Of a stretch of 64,000 nt of DNA, positions 23,940 to 36,479 are shown in pieces (within the stretch, counting starts at the first letter, position 1; each line of letters opens with the position of its first letter). The position numbers and the translations under genes were made by a program. The notes under the pieces were generated by a model. The model saw nothing but the letters and a program-made list of their open reading frames with translations, ran no database searches and was not told where the DNA came from. Source of the stretch: Dryococelus australis (lineage: Eukaryota > Arthropoda > Insecta > Phasmatodea > Phasmatidae); contig CM057006.1 of the NCBI GenBank assembly GCA_029891345.1, positions 45,246,556 through 45,310,555 on the forward strand, given 5' to 3'.

Positions 23940-25660
23940 GCTAATTGTAGTTCCTTTCCTTGATTCTTTATGCTCGGAGGAAGGGTATTCGGCAGAAAGA
24001 GAGAGCGGCAGCTATTAAATCCAAGGCTAAGCAGACTTGTAACCCTGCCATAACTGCACTTCGAAGCATAATCCCACGTGAGCGAGCTCTTGCAGTCCGC
24101 AAACTAGAGGCCTCGCCTCCCAGAACCTCCCACACAGTTATTTCCTTTGCTTGCCAAGACTGCTGGACAGTCACATCCACTGGTAGCAGCAATCCGCTGG
24201 GGCGAGGACATTCCGTATGGAATCCGCAGCCCGTCTCGTGCTGAACCCAGTCGATGCCATGGATGCTGCTGGGGCGTCTGGAGATGGCGGAGAGCTCAAT
24301 GGGCTTCGAACCTCCGCTGCAGACTGTAGGCGGCTGATAGTCGGGTCTTCGGGTATTACTTCCTCTGGAACAGGACGGTGTTGTCGACTGTTGCACCACT
24401 ACTACCGGCGTAGTTGAGGGACTCTTACCTATAGGGGTAGTCTTGGGCTTGCCAAAGCCGGAAGTGTCGCGGCATACGTTGCCTGTGATTGAATGCTGAG
24501 CTCTGCTCTGTCTTTTATAGTAATTTTGGCAGTTCGTGGGTTTCTAGCCCTACCTCCAGGGGGTGGAGCTTATGGCATCACAGGTGCCCTGGATCCTTAT
24601 CGCTGGTGGTGCTGGTCCGACAAAACCTGCAATTATTTTACTTGTGTTAATGAACAAAATAACCTTCATCCCGCATGTGTAAAATGTAAACATGTTGGAG
24701 CTCTGCCTTAGATGCCATATATGAGAAAATAATTTATATACTGTACAAAAGAAAGATATCTTACATAGTTTGCATGCCTGCCACCATGCTAAAAGTGCAC
24801 ATTGATACACCATTTTTTTTTGTAACATTTTGCCATGGTTTTGATTTTTCAAGTTACATTACAATCTGTGGAATAGTAATCATGTATAGATTTGTAAACA
24901 TTGCAACACAATACAAATTTTCTGTTACAAATGTTTTGTAGGGGAAAATTACATCTGATTTTGTTATGATTGTATGGAATAGTGACTTAAAAAATTTACA
25001 GGATTACAAAAATTCTGTGAAGTCTATACATGGAATATTAATTATTGCTAATTTTTCATCAGACTTCTGGTGCGGCCCATACTTACCAAAATACGGTACT
25101 CAAAACTGCCATAGACAAGTAATGCCCCCACACATTCTGGACGGCCAACCTTTCTGTACACCACGGTGTACGGAATGGTAGACCCAACACTAGGTATTCT
25201 GCCTCTTGTCGGCTTGGTGTTGATGCGAGACTCATTCCTGCGCTTCTGGGAAGCACCGTCTACATGAACGACTTCGTCCCATCTTGAGTGGTAATCATCC
25301 AATGGGTAAGTCAACCCCAAATAAAAACTGTAATGGAGGCAGGACACGGGGACCAACCAAAGAGCCTCAACACAACCATTAACCACGTAATCCACACTTT
25401 TACTGTTCGCCAAGCCTCGACATGAAGCAATCATGTCAACACTCCTCCCCGAAGAAGCGACCATTTCCACTTTGCAGTTCCTGCTAAGAAAGCCAGTAAG
25501 GGGTGAATTTCGCACTGTTGAAGGGATGGGACCCGCCCAGCAGACAGTCACGGCCACCACGAGTGCATGAGTGCAAGATGTCATCGCTTCGCACCGAGGG
25601 TGTGAAGTCATAAGCTCCATCTCCGAGAGGCGGGGTTGATTCCCCCGCACTCCTGTGAGA
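23940..25660. other. Repeat-like island with 200- and 143-codon minus-strand frames
   Basis: The longest open frames in the window are here: minus strand 25650-25048 (200 aa) and 24399-23968 (143 aa). Neither shows a domain I recognise. The first lies beside family R copy e and could be a remnant of the same or another element. A short segment at 24483-24620 (TTTTATAG, then CTACCTCCAGGGGGTGGAGC) resembles 40160-40300 (TTTTTATATTG, then CTGCCTCTTAGGGGTGGAAC), which suggests a shared terminal or promoter region of a repeat family. Confidence 0.35.
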
Positions 25661-25679
25661 GTCTATGAACTGGAAAATT

Positions 25680-28180
25680 TAGTATAAAAGGAATCTCTCT
25701 TGGCCTCAAGAAGTGATTCTGTTGCACTTTCTGGCTGTGAAAACAGTTGGTGTTAGCACAGGGCTGAGTCCCTCACTTGCATCGGTGATCGCAGAAGTTC
25801 CAGTGGCCATCGATGATGCCATCCTGCTCGGAAGGCCTTCTGGTAGATGGTGGTCCTTCGAACTTCTTTGGCTGCCTCCAGCAACCTTGGAGGGCTGCCG
25901 CCATCCGGAGGCCTTCCAGCAGCTTCCAGAGTCAACGGCTACCGGATAGCCCAGCAGATGTCATTCCTACCAATTCCCCCCATCTCTTTCTTCTCTTCTA
26001 CCATCCAGGTATTGTAGGTCATGGTGACATCCTCTCCGGACCTCCCTTAAGGCCCTAGCCGGACAGTCTTCAACACTTGGTTGAAGAACTCTCTTTATGC
26101 GAAGTCCACATTTAGTTCCCTTCAGGACAAATCTGTTATTAAATTAGGGAAATGATAATATTTATTGGGCTATTTCTTATTTTAATATTACACATCACGT
26201 TATTTTATCCAGGTTGCCTTCACCTTTTTTTAACGTATTTAAACTTCTGCATGATCAGTATAAAATAATAATTTTTTCACTTGAGTAGGAATGTGTGGTC
26301 CTACTTGTCAATGTATTAAAATACGTCTGTAATAAACTTATTTACATTTCTGTGAATGTTGTTGTTTTCATACTTAGTATATATTTAATGAACACCCCTT
26401 GTTTGCCTGTAGGGTTTTGTATAATCAGATTTAATTTTTTTTTTGCTTCGCGTACGGAAGGTAAAGCTGGCTGCACGAACTACCATGGCAATTACACCTA
26501 ATACAACTTTCTTTCATCTGTGGAATTCACTATTCGGCTAGCTTCTTACTCTGCTGCCTGGAGAACGGCCTGGTTAAGGGGAGACAACTATCTGCTCTAC
26601 CTGACACTCTGTGGAAAACACCACACCTAACATGCACTGGTTGTCGCATAGGGATCCTACACTGCATAGTTTATCCATCAGTTGGAGAACGGCTAGGCGT
26701 CTAGCTGCAGGGTGGATCTTATGTGATATTACCCGTACCTCAGAATCTCGTAGGAATGCAACCTTTTATCCGGCTTTGCCTTACGTTCTTATACTATTGT
26801 AATTTTTTTTACTAATTCGGTCTTATGCCGCATTCACATAATAGAAGTTTACAGAAACGCAAACTCAAGTGAGCTTTAAAAGAATTAAAGATCAGAATAT
26901 CTTGCACATCTGTTCCAGAAAGCACCGAAGAGAACACACTTTTTACACCACCTATCAAATTAGCAGGCAGAGCACGTCTCTTGTACTACAGAACTCCAAA
27001 CGTGAAATTAATTCTAGGGGTTGCAATCCCCAACCTTCCGACCAGTCCGCACACTTATAAGGATTACAATCATAAACCCTGTCTCTCTGAAAGGGGGGAC
27101 GCACCCTAAATAGTTAGCTAATAGACTTGTGCGAGATTCCTGTCAATGTCAGGGATTGCCATTGCGATTCTTAATGATCGTAACACTCTAACTGCCTTGG
27201 GTATTGAGGTTTGAATCCTCTAAATCCACTCCTACTGAAGTTAATTTTGTGTTGAACCCTTTTTGTACAATTGATATTGTATCATTGCACGAGGTTGCAT
27301 AAAACACTTCAGTGCTTACCCTCTCCTCCGTGCTCCTTGTGGCAGAAGGGGTTTTTTCTGATTTGGGAAGACTGGTCCTCCTGAGACACTCCCCTCTGTG
27401 CTGGGACTGTCTGCCAGTGAGACCTGTCAGTATTCAACGTGCTTCCTGCACTGGGATAGGGATACCGCACTTGATTGGCAGACATGGTATGTGGTTAGAC
27501 ACCTGTGTAGGACAACACTTCACTTGCTCTACTTCCGAGAGTTTGATACTAGTGATTCTGTCCATATGCCTTATTCCGGTCGGGAGTGATGTCCGAGAGG
27601 GGGTTAAACGGGTGAACACTCTTAGAACCTGAGCAGGAGCTTAACCCTACCCTCACTGCACTTGCGCACCTTCCACTGATGAGTGCTGAAGAGATGTCAC
27701 CTGCAGAGACTGACAACACCAGAGATTCCCACAGATCTCTTCTTGGTACATATCGGAATCCACAAGGGAACACATCCCATATTTGTTGCATACCTGAACG
27801 GTCAAGACCAGTCGCTAGGAATCACCAATCCACGTTGGTGGGGATTTCAGATAGTAGAGCCGACCCAAGCAACCGTGAATACCAGCCAGCTACTTTCTAA
27901 CTCGCCTAAGCTATAATCACCGCAGGTCAAGCAGCTGCCAAAAGTTACATGTTACCCAGTTATACCTGCAAGAGCCAATCGGTTCAAGTGCGAAGTGGTA
28001 CTAGCCGTACCAGACTTGGTTCCCTGCCGCAAAGCTACCAAGCCCGTGCTATACACTGGATGTGCTCCTGTAACACGTGAGGACTAGTCCTAAACTTTGA
28101 ACCTGGGTGAGTGTGACCTAACACGCACCAAAACACTTGGACGCGGTGACGTACTTCCCCTGCCTCAAGCGTCACACGTC
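25680..28180 (+). mobile_element. Family R repeat, copy e
   Basis: A TATA-like TATAAAAGG at about 25683 is followed at 26210 by a degenerate version of the family box (CAGGTTGCCTTCACCTT). Then comes a coding remnant around 27750-27841 ending NPRWW, and a second ending at 28085 that reads VLAVPDLVPCRKAT with a terminal RED and a stop. The same two coding marks occur in copy d in the same order, and the second also in copy f at 51290-51390. The interior has many stops and no reverse transcriptase, integrase, protease or zinc-knuckle motif that I could find. It lies directly upstream of copy d in the same orientation. Confidence 0.55.
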
Positions 28181-28449
28181 AAACTTTTGTTTTAGGTATT
28201 TGATGGGAGGCACTGAAAGTGACGTTGGCTAACTTAAGTCCAGTACGCATGTAAGATATTATGACTGGGGCTCTATTTGGTTTCTGAAAAAGGGAGAGGG
28301 AGCAAACTTAATTTGTCTTTCATGAGACTGCATTGCTTTGTTTCTTCTTAACCATAATTATTTTGATTTGCATTTTATTTTGATGTAGTAGTGGAAAGTT
28401 TGCATGTGATGTCTTTTCCACCATGTTAAATTGACTTCTACTTATCAGC

Positions 28450-28720
28450 GTGAGTGAACATGCCGCACGTCTTCCACAGTTTTTCAGTTCAAGGCACCAT
28501 AAGAATTGTACTGCATGCTTTGATAAAGATTCACGTTCACCCCAGAAGATTGTATTGTTGACCGGCCGAGCCACCGTAGCCATGCATCGAGATAATCCAA
28601 ATATGCCGGCACACCACCAGATGGCCCTAGTGGCACAATCGTAGGGACTTAAACCTGGATCCACCAGCTGCTGGTGAAGTCAGGTCCGATGATCTATGCC
28701 ACGCTGAGATAGCTGCCAAA
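28450..28720 (-). repeat. tRNA-derived SINE, second family
   Basis: On the minus strand, 28716-28640 resembles a tRNA head: GGCAGCTATCTCAGCGTGG matches a Pol III A box context and CCAGGTTTAAGTCCC a B box, about 45 bases apart. A non-tRNA body follows towards 28450. A true tRNA is rejected because the cloverleaf is not intact. It differs from the SINE family at 54300. Confidence 0.5.
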
Positions 28721-29078
28721 CCCCCCTCCACATCTTGCCCAAGGGGTGAGCACTTGCCAGAGTATAAATAGTGGGCCGCAACTCTGGCTCTTGACCAGTT
28801 TGAATTTATTGCTCAGTCTGTTCTGATCCTTCACTGTCCTGCGAAGTGCTGAAGGAACCATAGACTCCCCTGGTCTTCAGTGCTCTAGAGTGCCGTAGAT
28901 CATTCCTCTACCTCTCTCTTCACCAAACTCCTGGTGCAGAAGTCCTGCTGAAGAACTCGCCGTCTCAAGTCGTCAATCACTTAGACCTGTGCCGGTCCCT
29001 TCTGGACAACATAGTTGCAAAAGTTAAGTCAGTTATTTTTAATAGCCACTTTTCTATCCTATCCTGTTAGCCTAGGAG

Positions 29079-29095
29079 CAGGTCACCTTCACCTG
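29079..29095 (+). repeat. 17-bp conserved box of family R (copy d)
   Basis: CAGGTCACCTTCACCTG, which differs by one base from the box in copies a and b. Confidence 0.6.
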
Positions 29096-29778
29096 TATTA
29101 ACGTAGGGTCACTGCTTCCAGAAGCTCTCGTTTATAGTTAGCCATACCACCTCTATTTATTTGTCATAGGAATAAACATTATTTGTGCTCACCAAAGGAT
29201 ACCATTTCTGCAATACTATATGCTTATCTAGTAGGCCTCGGTACCACCAAGGTACAGCAGGTGGCTAGTAATTATATTGAACCGCAGCAAAATGCACAAA
29301 ATATACCTACACCAATTGGACGGTTACCCATTCTCTGGACCTGGGTGTAGTGAAAAGTAGGTCCCAGACACTATGTACTGCTGCCCTTGAGTCAGTTTGT
29401 TGGCCAGGTGCTTGCCATTTCTACCTCACTTTTGGTGCCTGAAGGTGCATTCTCTCGGTCTGGGAAAACCGGTCTCGCAGGGGACAACACATCAGTGTAG
29501 GCACAGTCAGCCATTGTTACCAGACTCTCAGTACCACCGTGTTTCTGGTGGAGTATTGGGATAGGGCGTTGCTTTGGGTGTCTGAGACTGTAAGTTAAAG
29601 TACGCAGTAGAACATGCACACATAACCTCCGTGGGAACAATCGTAGTAACTCTGTCGTTCAGGTATCCGTGAGAGGGTAAAAAGGGCTGAATCTTCTATA
29701 TACCAACAGGAGCTTTGTCCTTTCTCAGATGGTTTCGAACACCTCAGTCCTAGGAGCAGGCTCAAGTACTCTGCCAAT

Positions 29779-30183
29779 TTGAATGACCCGTCACCTATCT
29801 ATAAACCAGCACACTTTGAACTGCCTACCAAGATCAGCGAGGGAGCTCATCCAGAAATCACGGCATATAGTAGCGGGCTAGACAGGTCCTTCAGTGTAGC
29901 CAATTTGTGGTTTTGGCGAACGCTGAGCGCTCTGTCGCCTTTTGCAGCTACCAGCACACACGAGTTCTTGCACTACAGCACTGCAAACTCTGGATCTCGC
30001 CCTAGCGTAACTCGGACTGAGGCCCCACAAGCTCAGGCACTAGAGTATTGCCCAGATATACCATTTCTGGGATCCCACGAGCGAAAAATTGTCTTGGTCA
30101 CACCAGACTTTGTGCCATGCAGAAAGGCCACATGGTCAGAGCTTTATTCAAGACGGCCTCCAGTTCCTCGTGAGGATTCGTGA
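29779..30183 (+). pseudogene. Remnant ORF of family R, unknown product
   Basis: A 134-codon frame within repeat copy d. Its middle (HPEITAY ... NLWFW, codons 28-46) aligns by eye with the remnants at 27750-27841 and, on the minus strand, 49391-49272. Its end (VTPDFVPCRKAT, then RED and stop) aligns with 28000-28087 and 51290-51390. Parallel survival of the same peptide marks in diverged copies indicates a once-translated region. The start codon and full length of the ancestral protein cannot be fixed here. No family is recognised, and no function is proposed. Confidence 0.45.
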
Positions 30184-32354
30184 GCCCGTATCCTCCCCAG
30201 GTGAGATGCCTATAACCCACCAAAACCTCTCCCTTAAGACAGCGACACCTCCCGCAGCCAAGAGAGCATTGTGCATCAATATATGAATATGTTGCCGTTT
30301 GTACATACGAAGTAATAAATTCTCTCAGTGGGTAAACATACTTAAACTGACCTATCTATAAAATAAAATGTTAACTGTTATTTTTACACTACAATAACAG
30401 TTGAAAGGGACCTCTGTGTGGTTTATCGTACATTTCAAATTGATAACTGCTTTCAAAATGCTTTATTTATAAACAGTCAAATTTATTTTTTTGTAATCCT
30501 TTTCTTGTCTCCTGAAAACTTGTTTTATGTCAATCGGTGGATCATCCAACAGTTATTTGTATGCCGTCGATACAAAATAATTTATTTGCTGATTCTTGTG
30601 TTTCCCAAAACCAACTATACGGTGCTTAAGACTGTTCGTAAAATAACTTGATTCACCATTTTCATTAAGTCGTTAATATGTGCCAATATTACATATCACT
30701 GGAGTAGGCGCACTGAAAAGGCACCTACAATGAGCTATTAAAATATTCAGCCAACACAAACAAGTATATTTCCTAGGCAAGCAGTCGGTACTCTGCTCTG
30801 TGGTTGCTAGGTGCAGTTTCTCTGTATGTGCGGAGAATGGAATGCTGGGCTTGGCAAGGCACAAAACATTATTGATGAAGCAGGGTGCAGTTGCAGCTGT
30901 GCCTCATCATTCAGCTTGACGAGATCAAGTGGTTCCATCCATTGTACCGATACATTGAGACATCTACATTTCGCCACACTTATGTTGAGCGTCTACCGGG
31001 TGTCCGTGAACAAATGACGATAAAACATCAGTGTGGGGTAGATAAGTACAAAGGGAGCATATTTTGTCAAGGAGCCAATAGTTTAAGGTACATGTAGTTC
31101 ATTTCCGACTGGAAGAAACTTCCTCGGATCCTTGCTAAATATTTACTTGCAGGCCCGTTTCATATACTTCCGCCAAATATAAACTAACATTGCCATGTAT
31201 CTGTCGAAATCAGTGTGTACATTCCATTGTGCATTTTGTATACATTTGTTCATATGCTTTCACTACACCTAAATGTAAACATTAAAATGAGAATCCTGCT
31301 TTTATACCTATTGGCATTGTTTACTGTTTACAGATTTTCAAATAATTCTGTCATTCCAAAAACCATTCCATATTAATATTCACAGTTTAGGCCTATAACA
31401 TTATTTAGGTAAACTTTGACTTTTTAATAATGCCTGCATTGATGGTACTTCTTACGGTTATTTTAGTGTTAACGTATTAGTTTTCCATGACATAGCACAT
31501 TACATGTAATGCACGTTAATATTTTGCCACAACTGTGTTAAACCCTGTTACAACTGCAGTGTAAAGAACTGTAGTACATGTTTAACAATTTGTTATTGAT
31601 GTGTGTTGGGTTATTTATTTAAAAGGATGGCCTTAGTTGGAATAAATACTAAAACGAAGGAACAACCTGTCCACCGAAAAAGATAAATTACATTCAAGCG
31701 ATGTTGTCAGGCACTTAGAACTGCGCACAGGCTGGTTAAAATGCCACGTTAGTACGGTTGCATACGCATCTCTGCATGCACATTGCCATTAGCAGGTTAA
31801 CTATGGACGTTAGAGCATATTTCATCAAGGAGTAGTAATCTATTTGTACTTGTCTACACCGCTCTGGTGTTTATACCAAGTGTTCATGACCAAATTATGA
31901 TCAAGCTCGTGAAGGACTGCCTAATTAACCTGTCATAAGTTCACATTTTAATTATAAATCAACTTATATTTTTGCAAGTGGCCAATGAAAATGTAGCTCA
32001 CATTTACTAATAGGTGCTCTGGTGTGCTGTGTTTAATCTTTTATGTTTTGCAACAAGGTGAAAACCCATGTGTCAGTTTGATATTAGTCTTGGAAGACTT
32101 CAAAATATTAAATTTATATCTATGGTTATTTGATATTTGAAACAAACCTTTGCAAAATTACCCCAGGTTTAACGTCTGCCCGTGGTCTAAAGAAATTGTG
32201 TACAACAAACATGTAATACTGCTATTAGCATTAAAGTATTCTTTAATTGTACATTGTCTTTAAATTATCATGTTTGCTTCGTAATCAGTACGAAGTAAAA
32301 ATGGAACACTGCTGCATTGGCAAAAACTAGTAAGCAATAGTTTACGTATAAAAT

Positions 32355-32362
32355 GTTATTAC
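32355..32362. repeat. hAT target-site duplication, left copy
   Basis: GTTATTAC, identical to 33782-33789. Confidence 0.85.
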
Positions 32363-33781
32363 TAGAGCTGGACGGGATCCAGACTTTTCGGGAAAAATTC
32401 AGGAAATATATTTTCCCAAAAGGTGGGGCGGGAAATAATTTTCCCGTCATTTTTTCGGGATATAATTATTTTAAGCTGCTTTTGCCATTTCTGTGTTCTA
32501 AAACACACATATAAGAATGGGCATTCATGGTCCTAATCTTGTTAGCATTATTAGTATGTAATAAGTAAATGCAAGTCAATGTAACTAATAAGTATTAATG
32601 GTTTCATATAAGTATAACGCATATGAATTTTGCCACCGGCCATCGTATGGATACAAACTTCAGTGTGCCTTCCTAATACAAATAACTTCAGTTTCGCGAA
32701 TGGTGTTTTTTCTGTCATCCATCACTTTGTAAGTAAAACATTTGTTTTAGAAATGTGAAGTTTGCTCTATATATTTTTAAACAAAGGGAGTTTTTATTGA
32801 TACAATGGCGTTCAGTTGTGCGTGAGTAAACACTTTCCTATACATGTATTTTAGCAGCTGAATTAATGCACACTGCTCACAAGCATTAAGAAAGTAGGCC
32901 CCTAACATTTGGAATTTCAAGCCCATATTGTTTAAGAATCGAGATGGTTATGAAATCAGTCTTACTTTTAACACACTCTTAATTTTGTTTACTTTCATGA
33001 ACTTCTTATAAACACTACCAAATACTTCCATCGCGGGCTGAAAGACCTATCAAATGCATACGTGTAAAATCACATTAAAATTATGGTGAATGCAATTACA
33101 TTTCCACATACTAAGCTCGTAAAAAAAAGATAGTGCATTTTTACGGTCACATGCCTCTTGTTAGGTTACACGGCAGAACAGTTGCCGATCTTCAGCTAAG
33201 GTGGTATGTTGTTGGCCAGAACATCACGTGATGTAGAATGTCGCCCAATGAGTGTCGTTAGGAACAGTACTGATAGTGTTTTTATTTTGCTTATCACCCG
33301 TACGTGTGATTGCATTATGTAACACAATTAAATTTTCATTCAGAGATTTTGTTCATCAATAAACTTGTAGTTTTGAATGAAAGTTTTAATATTGTTTGAT
33401 TTGTAGTGCTGTAACCTATACCTATGACACATTAGTTTGGTATGGAACATTATACGTTTTTTAAATGTATTTTTACTCGCTCTACAGTTTTTTTGCGTAG
33501 TTTGTTAGAAGTAATATGGATATAATAAATATTGGTGAGAAATTCAAAGCGCCTATTTGGCAGTTTTGCGGGGGGGAAAAAGCCAGAATGTGTCGGCAAA
33601 ATGCAAGGCTCGCTCTAAAGTATTAACACATTTTGGTAGTACATTAATCTTAAGTTTTTATTTGTACATTTTGTTAATTTTCTAGTGTACAGACGTATTC
33701 TCGATCCCATCCCATTTCCTGTGGGGAACAATTTTTCCCACCCAAAATTTTCCAGAGCTCAAATTATCTCACCCAACTCTA
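32363..33781. mobile_element. Non-autonomous hAT element, 1419 bp, with exact 8-bp target duplication
   Basis: The termini TAGAGCTGGACGGGAT (left) and TAGAGTTGGGTGAGAT (right, other strand) match at 13 of 16 positions. Both sides are flanked by the same octamer GTTATTAC (32355-32362 and 33782-33789), the signature of hAT insertion. Subterminal GGGAAAA/TTTTCCC motifs are mirrored at both ends (32385-32450 and 33715-33755), a common feature of hAT ends. The interior is AT-rich with no transposase. The intact duplication suggests a fairly young insertion or simply one spared by mutation. Confidence 0.88.
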
Positions 33782-33789
33782 GTTATTAC
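33782..33789. repeat. hAT target-site duplication, right copy
   Basis: GTTATTAC, identical to 32355-32362. Confidence 0.85.
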
Positions 33790-33925
33790 ATACAGTCCTG
33801 ATACACTACTAGTAAACATCTTGTATTTAAATAATTACATTTTTATGTTGCAATGGTGGAAACGCATTTCATTGTCTTTTTTCTGTCTGATCGAAAAATA
33901 CTGTGTGTAGGCTCTAGTCTAGTGT

Positions 33926-33941
33926 CCCCCCCCCCCCCCCC
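33926..33941. repeat. Poly-C tract (16 C)
   Basis: A run of 16 cytosines after AGTGT. Confidence 0.9.
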
Positions 33942-34714
33942 AAAGACATTGGTGGTTTTTTTCCTTGAAGGAAAAACTTTAGGTAGAGCATGTTTGTTTT
34001 TTTACTGAGCTTTCTTTTTTCTCCTCGTTTAAGTTCTTGGTGCTGTCAATTTTTATCAGATTTTAGACTTTTATAATGTCTGAATTTATATATAATTAAA
34101 ACATGATTTTAATGTTAAAATATGTATTAAATTTGATTCAGATATGTCGTAGTGAGATAAGATTTTGAAGCTAGAAAAATTGACTACAGTATGCACTTAA
34201 ATTGCGTGATCTCTAGTGTTTGTTTTCCTTCGGGGAAAAAATACTTAATATTGTCAAAGTTTATACGTTTACTTTGAACCAACCTAGTTAGGTGACAAAG
34301 TTGTGACAAACATATTTTTTACTTCAGGAGTAAATATATTTCAATGTGTGTGGTTTTTGTTGGCCGATGAAGTGGGATTCTAAGGAAATGGCTGTTCTGG
34401 GATCCTTAGTTGGATACGTGTGTGAAGGCAAGTTTTGGACATACTAAGTTTATTTCTAGCCGTGAAAGAAGTCTATGCCTGTTACTTATTTAAAGACCAT
34501 GACTGTTTATATATTACAACTTTGTGACTTTCACCTATGCGTTTTAACTACATTTTTGTAACCTCAGACATTTCAGCGAGTTGAATGTTTGCCAAAGCCC
34601 AAATAAATTTCTCAATAGTGGGAAAACAGTCTGGAAGAAAAAATAGAAAAGAAAAACAATGCATGCTGAAAAAAAAAGTAGGGAAATGGATTGAGATTGT
34701 TAACCGGCAGGCCC

Positions 34715-36100
34715 CCCCCCACCATGCTCGACTCCCACAAACTGCCCAGACCTCGGGCACGGCCGAACAGACCCGATGAGTCACGAAGCCAGAACCGCTG
34801 ACGAGATAATTCTCACGCCACCCAGGGCCGGAGGACCTCGTGCCTCCCCTGCTCCCTGCACTGGCAGTCACCAAGCTATTACTATAGAAGTCGGGCTGCA
34901 GCCGAGCTCTGGAGTCATTCTTTTGCATATCTTGCACTGTGCACAGCACTCTTAGTGTTCAGGAGTTCTAGAGAAGTTCGAAGCCTACAAGTACGCCTTC
35001 GCTCCAACCAACTCCATATGTCGACGACCAGTCAACCCGGCAACATACAAACACACACTTTCTTCTTTTAACTTAATTTGTCTCCTAGACACCTTTAATT
35101 ATTAGTTTAACTGTACCTCTTATTTTCGTCTAGAATCGGCTATTCCCATTTATTTTGAACCAGGTCACCTACACCTGGAATCACGCAGTTACCTTCAGCT
35201 ATCCTCGACTTGGTAGGGGGTGGCACAGGTCACGTCCATTGAACTTTAATGAAACACACGTTGCTTTCTACTTTGCTACTTTTATTTCCAGGGTATATAT
35301 CTGTATTCATAGTTGGAGATGGATTACGCTGTGCACTGCCAATGGAATCCTGGGATGACACACATTAGATGGTTACCTTTTTCTTCCCATCACACACACA
35401 GTACTATTAGTACTCATGGGGAAGAAACAGTAATGCCCCAACCACTAGTAACACCTTCTTACCAGGAGACACGACACACTCAGGATGCTTCGCACCACTC
35501 GCACTGTTAGTGCGCGGTGACAGTGACCTGCAGTGCTGCTGGGTATTCTGGGTGTGGACGCACAATCAGTAGAGGTTTGGCGCAACAATCCGGCTCAACG
35601 TCCCTGATTAGTCCGCCTATGGTGGGGAATCAGTGGGGACTCTTATCGAGCCGGCCGACAAGTTACTATTGGGGTACACTGTTAGTATTTCCATTTCAGT
35701 GCACTGCGTGATTTATAGAACTGTTACCCTGTGCCTCGTGAGAGGAAGAGTGGTAGGAGACGTAGTGAGCAAATCCTGGCTCATCCTGCTGCCTGGCCAA
35801 GGATATTATCACCCTATCCTACACAGGATAGACAAACGGAACGGGTCTGTGCCGCCGAACTTGGACGTAGATGAGTCGCGCCTGCACTGATAATATTGAG
35901 TTTCCACAGTGTGTTCCTACCAGCTACAAGTTTCACCATGTTGTCTACTGCTTGTTAACCGGAGTGGATGTTCGCCTAGGTTAGGACGTCTTCTGGACGA
36001 AAGCAGCATGACTTTGGAACATTTGTGCAGGCATTCACACCGCATAAGACTAAACTTGCCTCACCTACCTAACTAAAGGTGAGAGTGCATCAGAACTAGC
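34715..36100 (+). mobile_element. Family R repeat, copy b
   Basis: Collinear, in opposite orientation, with copy a at 1-1130. Shared blocks include the exact 17-bp box at 35161-35177 followed by an AGCTATCCTCGACTTGGTAG-like segment, GATGGTTACC near 35370, AGAACTGTTACCCT near 35717 and AGGATAGACAAACGGAACGG near 35823. The left end starts near a GCCCAGACC/GGTCTGGGC block. No clear TATA box is visible in this copy. Short open frames are not conserved with copies d and e, so a and b may be a separate subfamily. The right boundary is uncertain. Confidence 0.6.
35161..35177 (+). repeat. 17-bp conserved box of family R (copy b)
   Basis: CAGGTCACCTACACCTG, the exact reverse complement of 720-736. 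Confidence 0.65.
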
Positions 36101-36479
36101 AAACACTCCTCGCCTCATCCATGTTACCTAAGTCGCTTTTGGGTTAGCGAGTAAAATCTAACTATAGTGTCCCAGTCAGTCTGATCGGATACATGTCAAT
36201 TTTATCAAACTAACCTAATGTATATGGTTCCCTTTCACCTACCCAGTTAAACAGTCTCTGCAAATTTGCTTAATGTGCCATATCTTGAATTAACACCAAT
36301 CTGTTATCAATGCATATGCCGTTTAAAGGCATAAGACTGACACACATACTGTCAAGCTGTGAACATGTTATGTTACACACTTTGAAATATGGCATCGTTG
36401 TTTGGACAGCTGAAGAATATAAACAAACATTTGACAGTTGAAACATTAAGTCATGGTGTTCTACGTGTAGCAGAAGGAT

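Larger units (their letters stand above)
28740..30290 (+). mobile_element. Family R repeat, copy d (most complete)
   Basis: In order: TATAAATA at about 28764, the 17-bp box CAGGTCACCTTCACCTG at 29079-29095, a coding remnant with NLWFW at 29902-29916, and a remnant reading VTPDFVPCRKAT that ends in RED and a stop near 30183. A 134-codon open frame (29779-30183) spans both coding marks, the longest surviving reading frame of the family. A tail with CCACCAAAAC follows, as in copies e and f. The open frame has no signal peptide, membrane segment or domain that I can name. The arrangement suits an LTR-type or other retroelement with a promoter at its left end, but the class is unproven. Confidence 0.6.
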
